The notes under the pieces: model-generated | The model's input: the letters and a program-made list of their open reading frames with translations, nothing else | What the model was told of the DNA's origin: nothing | Database searches by the model: none | Assembly: GCF_001403615.1 (NCBI RefSeq) | Contig: NZ_LN879452.1 | Location: 62,001 to 126,000, forward strand | Direction of reading: 5' to 3' | From: Desnuesiella massiliensis | GTDB lineage: Bacteria; Bacillota; Clostridia; Clostridiales; Clostridiaceae | Length of the DNA stretch: 64,000 nt | Shown: one piece after another, positions 36,954-46,210 of the stretch | Numbering within the stretch: position 1 is the stretch's first letter | Layout of the letters: each line of letters starts with the position of its first letter | Position numbers and translations under genes: made by a program

Positions 36954-37145
36954 TTAAGCAAAGTTTTCAGGCTTATCTGCGTATATCTCTACAATACCGC
37001 ATTTTGGGCACACATAAAAGCTAATAGAGCTGCCTTTGTTATCTAATAATTTGCTTGATTTTTCAGCTATTTTTATAGAAGCACCAAAGCTCATTATTTT
37101 TGCAGGCTTCATTTTTAAATTGCATTTAGTACATGTTTTTTCCAT
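36954..37145 (-). CDS. small zinc-ribbon protein
   Basis: 63 residues with Cys pairs 'CTKC' (residues 4-7) and 'CPKCG' (about 47-51), which can bind one zinc. GGAG precedes the ATG. Function unknown. Confidence 0.7.
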   Translation of the reverse strand: MEKTCTKCNLKMKPAKIMSFGASIKIAEKSSKLLDNKGSSISFYVCPKCGIVEIYADKPENFA

Positions 37146-37482
37146 AATATTCTCCTTTTTATCATGATGTTAATATATACTATGGCTAAAGAGACAGTAT
37201 TACATATTTAATTTTTTATTTTGGACTTATTGTTTTACAGAGATAAGCCTTATACGCAAAGAATACTTAAATTTACTTACTGTATTATAAAAATAGATTT
37301 TTACCAGCTCTATAAAGGTTCATTGTTGATACGCTTAGTGGATTAATAGTTCCATATCTTCACAGGAAGCATCTCCTATGTTATAGTAATAGTGAGATTA
37401 TAAAATTTGTATGAGAAATCAATATCTTACAGCTATTAAAGATAACGATTTCAAATTATATTTTATCTGGGGGGTACTAAAA
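37146..37482. other. intergenic, no recognised element
   Basis: AT-rich leader of the aminotransferase gene. I looked for a T-box, SAM or lysine riboswitch and saw no matching conserved core. The ORF is open from 37411, but no ribosome-binding site supports that start. Confidence 0.4.
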
Positions 37483-38667
37483 ATGATTTCAAATGATATG
37501 ATTAAACTTGGAAAAAAGCGCTCTATTATACGTGACATCTTTGAATACGGAAAAATTAGAACAAAAGAAATAGGTGCAGAAAATGTATTTGATTTTAGCA
37601 TAGGAAATCCTAGCATTCCAGCACCGGATTGCGTGAAACAAGCAATTTTGAACTTGATAGAAAAAGAAGATTCTGTGTTAATACACAGTTATACTTCTGC
37701 TCAAGGAGATCTTAATGTTAGAAAGACCATTGCAGATTTTATTAATAATAAATTTACTACAAATTTGTGTGCCGACAACATATATATGACCGTTGGAGCA
37801 GCAGCTTCTCTTACTATATCTCTAAAAGCACTGGCAGTTCCAGAAGATGAATTTATTATCTTCACTCCGTTTTTTCCTGAATATCGTGTTTTTATTGAAA
37901 GTGTTGGTGGAAAGGTTGTTGTAGTTCCTTCTAATGATGGAGATTTCCAAATTGATATAAGGAAATTTAGCCAAGCAATAACACCTAAAACTAAAGCTGT
38001 TATTATTAATTCCCCTAATAATCCTTCTGGAGTGATTATGTCTGAGGAAAGTATTAAGTCACTTTGTAAGGTGCTTAAAGAAAAATCAGAGGAATATGGT
38101 CATCCTATCTACTTGATTTCAGATGAGCCTTACCGTGAATTAGTATATGATGATATTGAAGTTCCATACCTAACTAAATACTATGAAAACACATTAGTTT
38201 GTTATTCCTTTAGTAAATCTCTTTCCTTACCAGGAGAGAGAATAGGTTATATTGTAGTATCTAATGAAATGGAGGAGTCAAAAGATGTATATGCTGCAGT
38301 ATGCGGTGCAGCAAGGTCAATGGGATATGTATGTGCTCCAAGCTTATTTCAACGAGTTATTGCAGAGTGTATTGGAAAAACTTCTGATATTTCTATTTAC
38401 AAGAAAAATAGGGATTTGCTTTATGATGGATTAACTAAATTAGGTTTCCAATGTGTAAGACCTGACGGTGCTTTTTATCTATTTGTTAAATCCATGGAGC
38501 CGGATGCTACTGCTTTCTGCGAAAAAGCAAAGAAATATGAACTATTACTAGTTCCTGCTGATGATTTTGGATGTCCAGGCTACGTAAGGATTTCTTATTG
38601 TGTTAAGCCTGAACAGATAATTAATGCTATGCCGGCTTTTGAAAAACTTTCTAAAGAGTATAAATAA
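37483..38667 (+). CDS. PLP-dependent aminotransferase, class I/II
   Basis: 394 residues from ATG 37483, which has GGGGGG 9 bases upstream. Fold-type I aminotransferase: 'FDFSIGNPSIPAP' near the N-terminus, 'NSPNNPSGV' as substrate and PLP contact, 'ISDEPYRELVYD' as the cofactor Asp, and Lys in 'YSFSKSLSLPGERIGY' as the Schiff base. Probably an aspartate- or aromatic-type aminotransferase; substrate not determinable. A palindromic repeat and a terminator follow. Confidence 0.9.
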   Translation: MISNDMIKLGKKRSIIRDIFEYGKIRTKEIGAENVFDFSIGNPSIPAPDCVKQAILNLIEKEDSVLIHSYTSAQGDLNVRKTIADFINNKFTTNLCADNIYMTVGAAASLTISLKALAVPEDEFIIFTPFFPEYRVFIESVGGKVVVVPSNDGDFQIDIRKFSQAITPKTKAVIINSPNNPSGVIMSEESIKSLCKVLKEKSEEYGHPIYLISDEPYRELVYDDIEVPYLTKYYENTLVCYSFSKSLSLPGERIGYIVVSNEMEESKDVYAAVCGAARSMGYVCAPSLFQRVIAECIGKTSDISIYKKNRDLLYDGLTKLGFQCVRPDGAFYLFVKSMEPDATAFCEKAKKYELLLVPADDFGCPGYVRISYCVKPEQIINAMPAFEKLSKEYK

Positions 38668-38680
38668 CAAGTAGTTAATA

Positions 38681-38788
38681 TATAGGAGGATGTGAAAAAC
38701 ATAGGTGTTCTTTTTCACGGGACGCTCGTGGAGTTCCACGAGCGGTGGAGGGAAACCTATAGAACACCTTTTTTCACAGCCTCCTATA
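38681..38788 (+). repeat. palindromic 108-bp repeat, copy B
   Basis: TATAGGAGGATGTGAAAAA at the left answers TTTTTTCACAGCCTCCTATA at the right. The inner stem AGGTGTTCT / AGAACACCT surrounds a GC-rich hairpin CGCTCGTGGA / TCCACGAGCG. It sits 13 bases after the aminotransferase stop. Confidence 0.88.
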
Positions 38789-38791
38789 AGA

Positions 38792-38832
38792 AAACTGCCC
38801 ACTAACTAACGAAGGTAGCTGGGCGGTTTTTA
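38792..38832 (+). terminator. terminator of the aminotransferase gene
   Basis: AACTGCCCA / TGGGCGGTT stem followed by TTTTT, placed after repeat B. Confidence 0.85.
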
Positions 38833-38934
38833 TAAATTTTTTACTAGAATTTTAATGTTATATATTTGATAAGTTGCAATAAAATTTGACTTTTTAATTT
38901 ATTTGATATAAAATTTTATAGTAAACTATATTTT

Positions 38935-39009
38935 GCTCTCATAGTTCAATGGATAGAACAGCCCCCTCCTAAGGGGCAGATACAGGTTCGATTCCTGTTG
39001 GGAGTACCA
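38935..39009 (+). tRNA. tRNA-Arg (CCT)
   Basis: 75 nt including an encoded CCA. Acceptor GCTCTCA pairs with TGGGAGT (two G-T wobbles). D-arm GTTC/GAAC. Anticodon arm GCCCC-CTCCTAA-GGGGC gives anticodon CCT (reads AGG). T-arm CAGG-TTCGATT-CCTG. Followed by its own terminator. Confidence 0.95.
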
Positions 39010-39011
39010 CT

Positions 39012-39052
39012 AAAAAAGCTAGAGCTTTGATTTGTCAGAGTTCTAGCTTTTT
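39012..39052 (+). terminator. terminator of tRNA-Arg
   Basis: AAAAAGCTAGA / TCTAGCTTTTT stem ending in a T-run. The rest of 39053-39206 is AT-rich with no gene. Confidence 0.85.
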
Positions 39053-39206
39053 GATTTATATCAGCTCCTGTTGTTTTGTTTGATGAATTTTATTTTCTGG
39101 TACTAATTTAAGCTTTTCAAATTCTTTATGAATAATACGGTTCTCACAAGGGCACTAAGTTTTTTGACATTGCAAAATGCTTGTGGTAATATAAATCATA
39201 GAACTA

Positions 39207-39228
39207 TATTTCTAGATTTATAGAAATA
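39207..39228 (+). promoter_or_regulatory. ArsR-type operator upstream of arsR-family gene
   Basis: Inverted repeat TATTTCTA-6-TAGAAATA just before the ribosome-binding site. A related repeat occurs at 39648-39675, suggesting both are bound by the ArsR protein encoded between them. Confidence 0.6.
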
Positions 39229-39249
39229 AAAAGAGGTAAGGTGAAGAAA

Positions 39250-39528
39250 ATGATAAACGATCAAGAAATAAATCGCGCTGTAAATATCTATAAAGCGCTC
39301 GGCGAACCAAATAGGATGAATATCACAAAGTTACTCTTATCTGAAGATAATTTATGTTGTTTAGAGATAGAAAAAAAGTTAGAGTCCATTGCTGGTTCAA
39401 CTTTATCACATCATTTAAAACTATTGACTGATTGTGGTATTTTGCGTATATATAAAAAAGGAACATACAGATACTATGAAGTAAACCAGGAGTTACTTGA
39501 ATATTATGCTCCATATGTATTGAAGTAA
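39250..39528 (+). CDS. ArsR/SmtB-family winged-helix regulator
   Basis: 92 residues from ATG 39250 (GTG 39241 overlaps AAGGTG). The recognition helix region is 'SIAGSTLSHHLKLLTDCGIL'. The lone 'CCLEIE' motif resembles the ELCVCDL metal box of ArsR proteins only weakly, so the ligand may not be a metal. Flanked by two similar inverted repeats, so autoregulation and control of the downstream genes are likely. Confidence 0.88.
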   Translation: MINDQEINRAVNIYKALGEPNRMNITKLLLSEDNLCCLEIEKKLESIAGSTLSHHLKLLTDCGILRIYKKGTYRYYEVNQELLEYYAPYVLK

Positions 39529-39647
39529 TTTTTTTATCCTTTAATTCGATGTTTATCGAAGTAAGAAGTTAAAAATTTAAACCTCAATGGTTAGATGTCA
39601 TTTTATTTTTAGTTAAACTTGTTAAGTTTGTCACATCCTATACCGCT

Positions 39648-39675
39648 CTATATTTCGATATAATTAGAAATATAG
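39648..39675 (+). promoter_or_regulatory. second ArsR-type operator
   Basis: Perfect 9-bp inverted repeat CTATATTTC-10-GAAATATAG, related to the site at 39207. It precedes a well-formed AAGGAG at about 39683, but the gene that should follow is reduced to a relic. Confidence 0.6.
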
Positions 39676-39730
39676 AAATATGAAAAGGAGATGATTTTGA
39701 TTTAAATAAACCGTGATTTACTTTTTAGTA

Positions 39731-39889
39731 GGAACAGATGATTATATAATTGTTGTTGGAATTTTAGATAAGATAGCTGAAACAAATAATATATCTGTTT
39801 CTTCTGTTTTAACATTGCAGTTTGCTTATATTTATTTTAAAAGAGAGAAGAAATTATTTAAAAAATTTAACAAGCAAAAATTTTTATAG
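39731..39889 (+). pseudogene. C-terminal relic, possibly of an aldo/keto reductase
   Basis: An open frame without a start reads 'VGILDKIAETNNISVSSVL' and ends at TAG 39887-39889. It recalls the helix near the C-terminus of aldo/keto reductases, but the match is loose. Upstream, the ribosome-binding site at 39683 leads into ATG ATT TTG ATT TAA, so the 5' part has been deleted. With the operator it accounts for most of the gap 39529-39903. Confidence 0.35.
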
Positions 39890-39903
39890 AAGGAGAAAGA
39901 AAT

Positions 39904-40488
39904 ATGAAAACATTAGTTGTAATTAGTCATCCTCGTCAAGATTCACTGACTTTTTCAGCTGCAAATGAAGTGATAAAAGGACTTAAAGAACAAAATCATG
40001 AAGTTGAAATTCTTGATTTATATCGCCATGATTTTAACCCACTCGTTTTTGAAGAAGATGAACCAGATTATAGTAATGCAGAAAAAGTTTATTCTAAAAA
40101 GGTTGAAGATGAAATGGAGAGAATTAGGAATGTTGATAGCATTGTTTTCATTTTTCCAATCTGGTGGCATAGTATTCCCGCAATGCTAAAAGGTTATATA
40201 GATCGAGTTTTTAATTATGGGTTTGCTTATGGTCCAAACAAATTACCTGTTGATAAAATCAGATGGCTAGGATTTGCTGGAGATACAAGAGAGTCATTTA
40301 AGAAAAGAGGTTATCATTTAACAATTGAACACCATTTAAACGTTGGTATTTCTGGTTTTGTTGGTGTGGATGACTCAGAGGTTGAAATCCTATATAACAC
40401 AATAGGTAAAGGTATTGACCAAGAAAACACTGAAGCACATTATGAAGATTTCCTAAAAAAGGCATATTTGCTTGGTAAAAATATGTAA
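39904..40488 (+). CDS. NAD(P)H oxidoreductase, flavodoxin_2/NQO1-like fold
   Basis: 194 residues. N-terminal 'TLVVISHPRQDSLTFSAA' for the FMN/FAD phosphate, 'FIFPIWWHSIPAMLKGYIDR' as the family signature (about 77-96), and 'FNYGFAYGP'. Two-electron reduction of quinones or other electrophiles is the usual activity. GAGAAAG precedes the ATG. Regulation by the upstream ArsR protein through the 39648 site is plausible. Confidence 0.87.
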   Translation: MKTLVVISHPRQDSLTFSAANEVIKGLKEQNHEVEILDLYRHDFNPLVFEEDEPDYSNAEKVYSKKVEDEMERIRNVDSIVFIFPIWWHSIPAMLKGYIDRVFNYGFAYGPNKLPVDKIRWLGFAGDTRESFKKRGYHLTIEHHLNVGISGFVGVDDSEVEILYNTIGKGIDQENTEAHYEDFLKKAYLLGKNM

Positions 40489-40569
40489 TTGTGTTATGAA
40501 TTAAAGATACTCTAAACAAAAGGGACGAAAATAATAAATTTTGCCTTTTCAGAAGTGAAGATTAGGAAG

Positions 40570-40603
40570 AAATCCAGGATAAAACAATATATCCTGGATT
40601 TTA
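40570..40603 (+). terminator. terminator after the oxidoreductase gene
   Basis: AAATCCAGGATA / TATCCTGGATTT stem with a T-rich tail. Confidence 0.85.
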
Positions 40604-40690
40604 TTCTTATGTTTTCCGCAAAAATACTATGACTATAAAACCAAATTATGGTGTATAATAAAATTATAAATTAAGCAATATTGAGAGGTA

Positions 40691-40846
40691 TTAGAATATA
40701 ATATAGTTGAACCAAGTGGCTCCATAACTCAATATACTTTGGTTAATGGAACCTATGGAACCCCAAGAGTGTTTTACTCTAAAGATACTTATATAAGCTC
40801 AATTTATAAGGACTTAGAAATTAAGCTTGAAAATATATTTAATTAG
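40691..40846 (+). pseudogene. C-terminal relic of a Uma2-family endonuclease gene
   Basis: A 51-codon frame without a start, reading 'EYNIVEPSGSITQYTLVNG' and ending 'YKDLEIKLENIFN' before TAG. This matches the C-terminal pattern of Uma2 (DUF820) proteins (EYWIVDP ... LENGKY ... F.DLEIDL..IF). The N-terminal two thirds, with most of the catalytic fold, is missing. It explains part of the gap 40489-40951. Confidence 0.6.
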
Positions 40847-40951
40847 AAATAGACTTAACACTGAAATGCACCTCAAACTTTAGACAGCATAGTTTACTGC
40901 AATTAAGGAAAGGGTGTATTTTTGTTTTGTAGAATATATGGGGGTTGAAAT

Positions 40952-41800
40952 ATGATTATAAGAGGTTATTCAGAAGAACAGTTAAAGGAAGCTTATTTAT
41001 CATTAAATGATGAACAGAAGCAGGTATTAGATGAACATATTAAGCAAGGAATGAAGACCAAGTGGCTAAATATATTAGCTAAGAATAAGGGAACTGTGCT
41101 TACGGAAGAAGAGAGAGAAAAGCCAGAAATGGCTATGGAGAAGCTGCTTGATTGGATACTTTTAGACTATGAAGACAGTTTAACTATAAATCCAAATACA
41201 AGGTGTGAGTGCGGAAGAGCTCTGAGATATAGGTACACAGTTTTACATAAAAGCACAGGCAAAGTTTATAAATTAGGTTCTGTACATTTTGAACATCATA
41301 CTGGCTTTAGTCCTGAATTAGTTAGATTAATAACCAACGGAATAAAGGAGATAAATCTTGAACGGGATGAGATACTTTCTAAAGTTATTAGAAGATGGAC
41401 TTTTCCAGGCAATATCCCACCTACCATAGCAATACCTAAAGATATGGTAGAACAATTAAGGGTTAATTTGCCCTTATTAGACAGGCAAGTTACAAGACTT
41501 ATAGATATAATCAATACCTACAATGCATTAACTCAAACCAGCTTAACCTCAAAGAAGATAGAATTACCACCTATAGATTTATCCTATGTAGATCCAATAG
41601 CCCTATATAATAAACTAAAGTCTACTAATATATCAGCTTATGAAGCAAAGGAGTTATTCTATTTTATAAAGTATCATACTGATGAGCTTCCAGAGCTTGA
41701 TTTAGATTTAGATGAAATTAAGAAAGATTCCACAAGGGCGTTGGGGAAGATAGGGAATACTAGTATTCGTAAGTGGTTAGTGGAAATAGAATATTTGTGA
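40952..41800 (+). CDS. conserved hypothetical, DUF3895-like
   Basis: 282 residues, soluble. The centre has 'CECGRALRYRYTVLHKSTG' (about 87-105), a half zinc-knuckle followed by a GHxHFEEHTG-like 'LGSVHFEHHTGFSPE'. This resembles DUF3895 proteins of Firmicutes, but I am not certain of the family. Function unknown. GGGGTTG precedes the ATG. It lies 37 bases before the next gene, so the pair could be co-transcribed. Confidence 0.6.
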   Translation: MIIRGYSEEQLKEAYLSLNDEQKQVLDEHIKQGMKTKWLNILAKNKGTVLTEEEREKPEMAMEKLLDWILLDYEDSLTINPNTRCECGRALRYRYTVLHKSTGKVYKLGSVHFEHHTGFSPELVRLITNGIKEINLERDEILSKVIRRWTFPGNIPPTIAIPKDMVEQLRVNLPLLDRQVTRLIDIINTYNALTQTSLTSKKIELPPIDLSYVDPIALYNKLKSTNISAYEAKELFYFIKYHTDELPELDLDLDEIKKDSTRALGKIGNTSIRKWLVEIEYL

Positions 41801-41837
41801 TAAAATTAATAATTATACATAAAGAGGTGATTAAACA

Positions 41838-42917
41838 GTGGACATAACCATTGATGAAAAATTAGGTTATATAAGAGATATATTCGATTCATTATATATA
41901 TATGAAAATAGAAATTTATTAGAAAAAACTATGAAGGATGTGGATATTAGTTTAAATATACCTAAAGAACTAAATCAATGTATTAACTTTATAGAAAAAA
42001 ATAAAAGTCTAGATAAAGATAAGTTATCCTTCTTTTTTCATGAATTTAATGGCATAGAAGAAGGCTTTGATTTAGCCAATGTCTTTTGTAGCAGCAAAGA
42101 TTTAGATAATAAGGATTTTGAAGAGGCAATTGAGATAATAAAAGCTCGTAGTAGTGAAGAAATTATAAGAAGAGCAGCAAAGCTACTACATATGAATGAG
42201 ACAAATGAATATGCAGATAATGAACAAGAGGAAATTTTAAAAGGTAAAGATAGTATTTATAAGTTTGTTAATAATCTAGAATTTAAAGAGGAAGAAAAAT
42301 GGAGATTGTATGTATTTTTAAGAGAACCAGAAAAATATAGAGAAGAGTTTGTTGGCTTTTTAAGAGATTATAAACCTGAATTTGATAAAATATATGAAAA
42401 GATAGCAAAAGAAAGAGAAAAGTTTATTTTAGGCATAAAAGATTCTGTGAATAAAAGTGGAGAAGAGTTTTTAACTAAGTATAGCTATTTTATTAACTTT
42501 AAAGGAGTAGAAAGAGTAATTATATTTCCTATGATGTACAACTGCTATAGTATTAATTTTGGTTTCTATGATGAGAATACGGTTTATCTAGGACTTGGTT
42601 ATAGATTTGATAAAGATATTATCCCTATAAAGAATAATAAGGATAATGAAGAATTTATACTTTCTATAATGAAGAATTTATCCGATAGCAGTAGATATAA
42701 AATTTTAAAAATATTAAGCAAAGAAGAAGGCTATGGTATGGATTTAGCAAGAAAATTAAATCTCACTACCGCAACCATATCACATCATATGAGTAACTTA
42801 CATTTAAGTAATATGGTTACTATAGAGAAGCAAGAGAATAAAGTATTTTATAAATTAAATAAAGCTGTTATAAAAACAGCATTACAACAGATAAGTAAAG
42901 ATTTGGGATTAGACTAA
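41838..42917 (+). CDS. regulator with C-terminal ArsR-type winged helix
   Basis: 359 residues. The last ~85 residues are an ArsR-like winged helix: 'SSRYKILKILSKEEGYGMDL', then 'LNLTTATISHHMSNLHLSNM'. The first ~270 residues are a helical, charged domain I cannot assign, possibly a ligand sensor of the DUF5937 type. The start is GTG with GAGGTGA upstream. An ABC exporter gene follows after a hairpin; control of that exporter is a reasonable inference. Confidence 0.75.
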   Translation: MDITIDEKLGYIRDIFDSLYIYENRNLLEKTMKDVDISLNIPKELNQCINFIEKNKSLDKDKLSFFFHEFNGIEEGFDLANVFCSSKDLDNKDFEEAIEIIKARSSEEIIRRAAKLLHMNETNEYADNEQEEILKGKDSIYKFVNNLEFKEEEKWRLYVFLREPEKYREEFVGFLRDYKPEFDKIYEKIAKEREKFILGIKDSVNKSGEEFLTKYSYFINFKGVERVIIFPMMYNCYSINFGFYDENTVYLGLGYRFDKDIIPIKNNKDNEEFILSIMKNLSDSSRYKILKILSKEEGYGMDLARKLNLTTATISHHMSNLHLSNMVTIEKQENKVFYKLNKAVIKTALQQISKDLGLD

Positions 42918-42936
42918 TATTGATAAAGAACTACAT

Positions 42937-42967
42937 TAGAAGCTTTTATAAAGAAGGCTTCTAAAAT
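42937..42967 (+). terminator. terminator between regulator and ABC gene
   Basis: TTAGAAGC / GCTTCTAA stem followed by a T-rich tract. Confidence 0.65.
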
Positions 42968-43091
42968 TTTAAAATATAATTAGATGTGCAGCTAATATTA
43001 CTATTGACATGTATCTAATATATGCATACAATAATATTAGATAAACATAAAATGTAGTTTTATATAGATATCTAAATTAAGGAGAGGTTTT

Positions 43092-44804
43092 ATGAAGAGG
43101 TATTTATTAAAATTTAAAGGAAGTCTTTTATTAGGATTTTTGATGGTCAGTATGGCTTCAGTTCTAAATGTTTATATTGCTTATGTTATGAAAAAGTTAA
43201 TTGATGTAGCAACTACAAATAGTACTGAGGAATTCATCCCTGTAGTCTTATTTACGGCAGGTTATCTTATGCTGAGTGCTATAGCTGGATTTATGTTAAA
43301 ATTAGTGGTAGCTAACTATATGAAGAGGACTATGAGCTATATGAAAAATGATATTTTTAGTAATATATTAAAAAAGAATATAAAAGATTTGAATGGGGAG
43401 AATAGTGGGAAATATATATCCGTAATTGCAAATGATATAGCTATAATTGAAGCAGATTATTTTAATAATATATTCAGTATCTTAAATGCAGCAATTTCTT
43501 TTGTATTGTCCATTATCTATATGTTTAGTTTAAGTTATAAAATCGCATTATGGCTTATAACTATGACCTTACTTAGCATGATACTTCCACAGATATTTGG
43601 AGAAAAATTAAGCAAGTACAAAGGCAACTATTCCAATAAGCTAGAGACGTTTACTTCCAAGGTCAAGGATATGCTTACAGGCTTTGAGGTGATAAAAAGT
43701 TTTAATATAGAAAAGAAAATTGAAAATGAGTATGGAAAGTATAATAATGAGGTAGAAAAGTCTAAGTTTAAGTTAAATGTATATACAGGCATAGTGAATA
43801 GCTTAGCAGAGCTTTTGGGAAGTCTTTTATTCGTAGTTGTTTTTGTAATAGGAATATATCTTGTGCTAAAAGGAGAGATAACCCTAGGTATTATGATTGC
43901 ATGTATACAATTAACTAATAACATAGCTAACCCTGTAGCTATGAGTATACAATATTTGAACAAAATTAAATCTATAAAGGATATAGGAAATAAAATATTA
44001 GATTTAACTAAGGATAATGAAATCAAAGCAGAAGGTACCTTGAAAAAAGTTTTTGAAGAAGTTATAGAATTTAAAACTGTAAGCTTTGGTTATAAGGAAA
44101 ACAGCTACAATATAAAAAATATAAATTTAGTATTAGAAAAAGGTAAGAAGTATGCATTAGTAGGAGGCAGCGGAGGAGGAAAATCCACCATATTAAGATT
44201 AATGCTAAGGTATTACGATAATTACCAAGGAAATATATTAATGGACGGAGTAGATATAAGAGACATAAGTATGGATAGTTTATATAAGCTGCAATCTGTA
44301 ATTCATCAAAATGTATTTATGTTTGATGGTACTATTAAGGATAATATAACTTTATATAATGAATACTCTGAGGAAGAAATATATAGGGCTATAAATCTTT
44401 CGGGACTGCAAACTTTAATAAGTAAATTACCTAAAGGTATTTATAATGAAGTAGGGGAAATGGGTAACCTGCTTTCAGGAGGAGAGAAACAGAGAGTAGC
44501 TATAGCCAGAGCTATAATTAAGAATACTCCTATAATGATATTAGATGAGGCCACATCAGCTCTAGATAACGAAACAGCTTATATGCTTGAAAACACCTTG
44601 CTAAGTATGAAGGATATAACCTCCATAGTGGTTACTCATAAATTATGGGAAGAAGTATTGAACAAGTATGATGAAATAATAGTTTTAAAGGATGGCTATA
44701 TTATTGAAAAGGGAAGTTTTAACGAATTATTAAATAGTAAAGGATATTTTTATAGCATGTATTATTTAGAAAATGCCAAGGAAGAAAACAGAGAGAGTGC
44801 ATAA
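43092..44804 (+). CDS. ABC exporter, fused transmembrane and ATPase domains
   Basis: 570 residues. Six-helix ABC_membrane domain (about 10-300), then an ATPase with Walker A 'GGSGGGKST' (about 358-366), signature 'LLSGGEKQR', Walker B 'IMILDEATSALD' and switch His in 'VVTHKL'. A half-transporter that must dimerise; only one gene is present, so it is probably a homodimer. Substrate unknown (peptide, drug or lipid). GGAGAGG precedes the ATG. Confidence 0.9.
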   Translation: MKRYLLKFKGSLLLGFLMVSMASVLNVYIAYVMKKLIDVATTNSTEEFIPVVLFTAGYLMLSAIAGFMLKLVVANYMKRTMSYMKNDIFSNILKKNIKDLNGENSGKYISVIANDIAIIEADYFNNIFSILNAAISFVLSIIYMFSLSYKIALWLITMTLLSMILPQIFGEKLSKYKGNYSNKLETFTSKVKDMLTGFEVIKSFNIEKKIENEYGKYNNEVEKSKFKLNVYTGIVNSLAELLGSLLFVVVFVIGIYLVLKGEITLGIMIACIQLTNNIANPVAMSIQYLNKIKSIKDIGNKILDLTKDNEIKAEGTLKKVFEEVIEFKTVSFGYKENSYNIKNINLVLEKGKKYALVGGSGGGKSTILRLMLRYYDNYQGNILMDGVDIRDISMDSLYKLQSVIHQNVFMFDGTIKDNITLYNEYSEEEIYRAINLSGLQTLISKLPKGIYNEVGEMGNLLSGGEKQRVAIARAIIKNTPIMILDEATSALDNETAYMLENTLLSMKDITSIVVTHKLWEEVLNKYDEIIVLKDGYIIEKGSFNELLNSKGYFYSMYYLENAKEENRESA

Positions 44805-44841
44805 AAAATCTGTAGAGAGGTTTCTCTACAGATTTTTTCTA
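44803..44841 (+). terminator. terminator of the ABC exporter gene
   Basis: AAAATCTGTAGAGA / TCTCTACAGATTTT stem plus T-run. Confidence 0.9.
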
Positions 44842-45016
44842 TAAATATAAGACCATAAAATTTCAATAAGAAACAGTAATATCTATTAAATTACTAAATA
44901 CTATATTACATAAGGATATGTATAGTTATATTTATTTAAGGTATAATTAATTGTAGCTTTCTATTGAAATAAACGTATATTTAATAGAAAATGAATTAAT
45001 TTTAGAGAGGTATTTT

Positions 45017-46030
45017 ATGAAGAAAAGGACTGAAAGGAACAAGAAAGGAAGCACCAAATTAAAGACTGTATTTATAAATATAGGATTTTTCTTTTTAGCT
45101 CAAATAATAGTGGCAATAACCTTTTCTTTTCCTATGGTGTATTATGGACCTTTCGTTAATATAAGGGAGACCTTAGTTACTTCAGCTATGACTACTTTAA
45201 GTCACCAGTATTTAGTGACTACCTTTATAAGTGATAAGGAAATTAATAGAATAAGAGAGAAGAATAAGATTGATGATAACAAAAACTCAGATGAAAAGGC
45301 TATAGAGGTGATTTCGCAAAAGGAAGAGGAAAAATACAAGGATCCAAGAGAGGGAATAACCTATATAGATATAAGTACTGATAAATTTAAGGGATATTTA
45401 CTCATAATAGATGACCCAAAAAGAGTTAGAGTAGGTACTACTGATAAATTAGGAAAGTCAGGTATGAAGGTTGATGAAATAGTAAAAAGATATGGAGCTA
45501 TAGTAGGGATAAACAGTGGAGGCTTTGAGGATGAAAACGGACAAGGTACAGGAGGGGTGCCCCTAGGAGTATTAGTAGAAGATGGACAAATACTTTATGG
45601 AAAGCCAGGCGTAGTGCATTCTATAATTGGATTTAATAAAGAAGGAGTACTTATATTAGGAAAGTTTACTCTAGATCAAATAAAAGAAAAGAATATTCAG
45701 CATGCAATATCCTTCAATCCCTTCTTAATTGTAAATGGAGAACCTACCATAAAACAAGGAGATGGAGGATGGGGGATTGCACCTAGAACCGCTATTGGTC
45801 AAAGAAAGGACGGAGCTGTGGTTATGTTGGTTATAGATGGAAGACAGATAAGCAGCATAGGGGCTACCTTAAAAGAAGTACAAGACATACTATTAAAATA
45901 TGAAGTGTATAATGCTGCAAATCTAGATGGAGGATCTTCTACTACCATGGTTTATGAAGGAAAAATTATAAATAAACCTTCCAGCCAATATGGACCTAGG
46001 TATATTCCTTCAGCTTTCATAGTAAAATAG
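45017..46030 (+). CDS. membrane-anchored phosphodiester glycosidase (NAGPA domain)
   Basis: 337 residues. One N-terminal transmembrane helix (about 17-40), a linker, then a phosphodiester glycosidase domain: 'YGAIVGINSGGFEDENG', 'SFNPFLIVNGEP', 'IAPRTAIGQRKDGAVVMLVI' and 'NLDGGSSTTMVYEG'. In the family these residues surround the active site that hydrolyses sugar-phosphodiester bonds; the substrate is probably a cell-wall or exopolysaccharide polymer. Monocistronic. Confidence 0.87.
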   Translation: MKKRTERNKKGSTKLKTVFINIGFFFLAQIIVAITFSFPMVYYGPFVNIRETLVTSAMTTLSHQYLVTTFISDKEINRIREKNKIDDNKNSDEKAIEVISQKEEEKYKDPREGITYIDISTDKFKGYLLIIDDPKRVRVGTTDKLGKSGMKVDEIVKRYGAIVGINSGGFEDENGQGTGGVPLGVLVEDGQILYGKPGVVHSIIGFNKEGVLILGKFTLDQIKEKNIQHAISFNPFLIVNGEPTIKQGDGGWGIAPRTAIGQRKDGAVVMLVIDGRQISSIGATLKEVQDILLKYEVYNAANLDGGSSTTMVYEGKIINKPSSQYGPRYIPSAFIVK

Positions 46031-46210
46031 AGTATGGAAGCGTAAGCGTATAAATACCCGTTCTATTTTAAACAGACAAGCAATCTTTAACCTAAAATAC
46101 AAAAATAAGTAACATTTATTATTAAAGAAATAGAGATAATTATGATATAATTAAAATATCATGCTAATTGTATGATATTTCAGAATAATTTTTATAGGAG
46201 TGTGGTACTT

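Noticed and set aside
37146..37482. T-box or SAM riboswitch ahead of the aminotransferase gene
   Set aside because: No T-box sequence, K-turn or SAM core could be found in the leader.
38935..39009. tRNA-Arg or tRNA-Ser as an attachment site for an integrated element
   Set aside because: No integrase gene and no repeated 3' tRNA fragment seen downstream of either tRNA.
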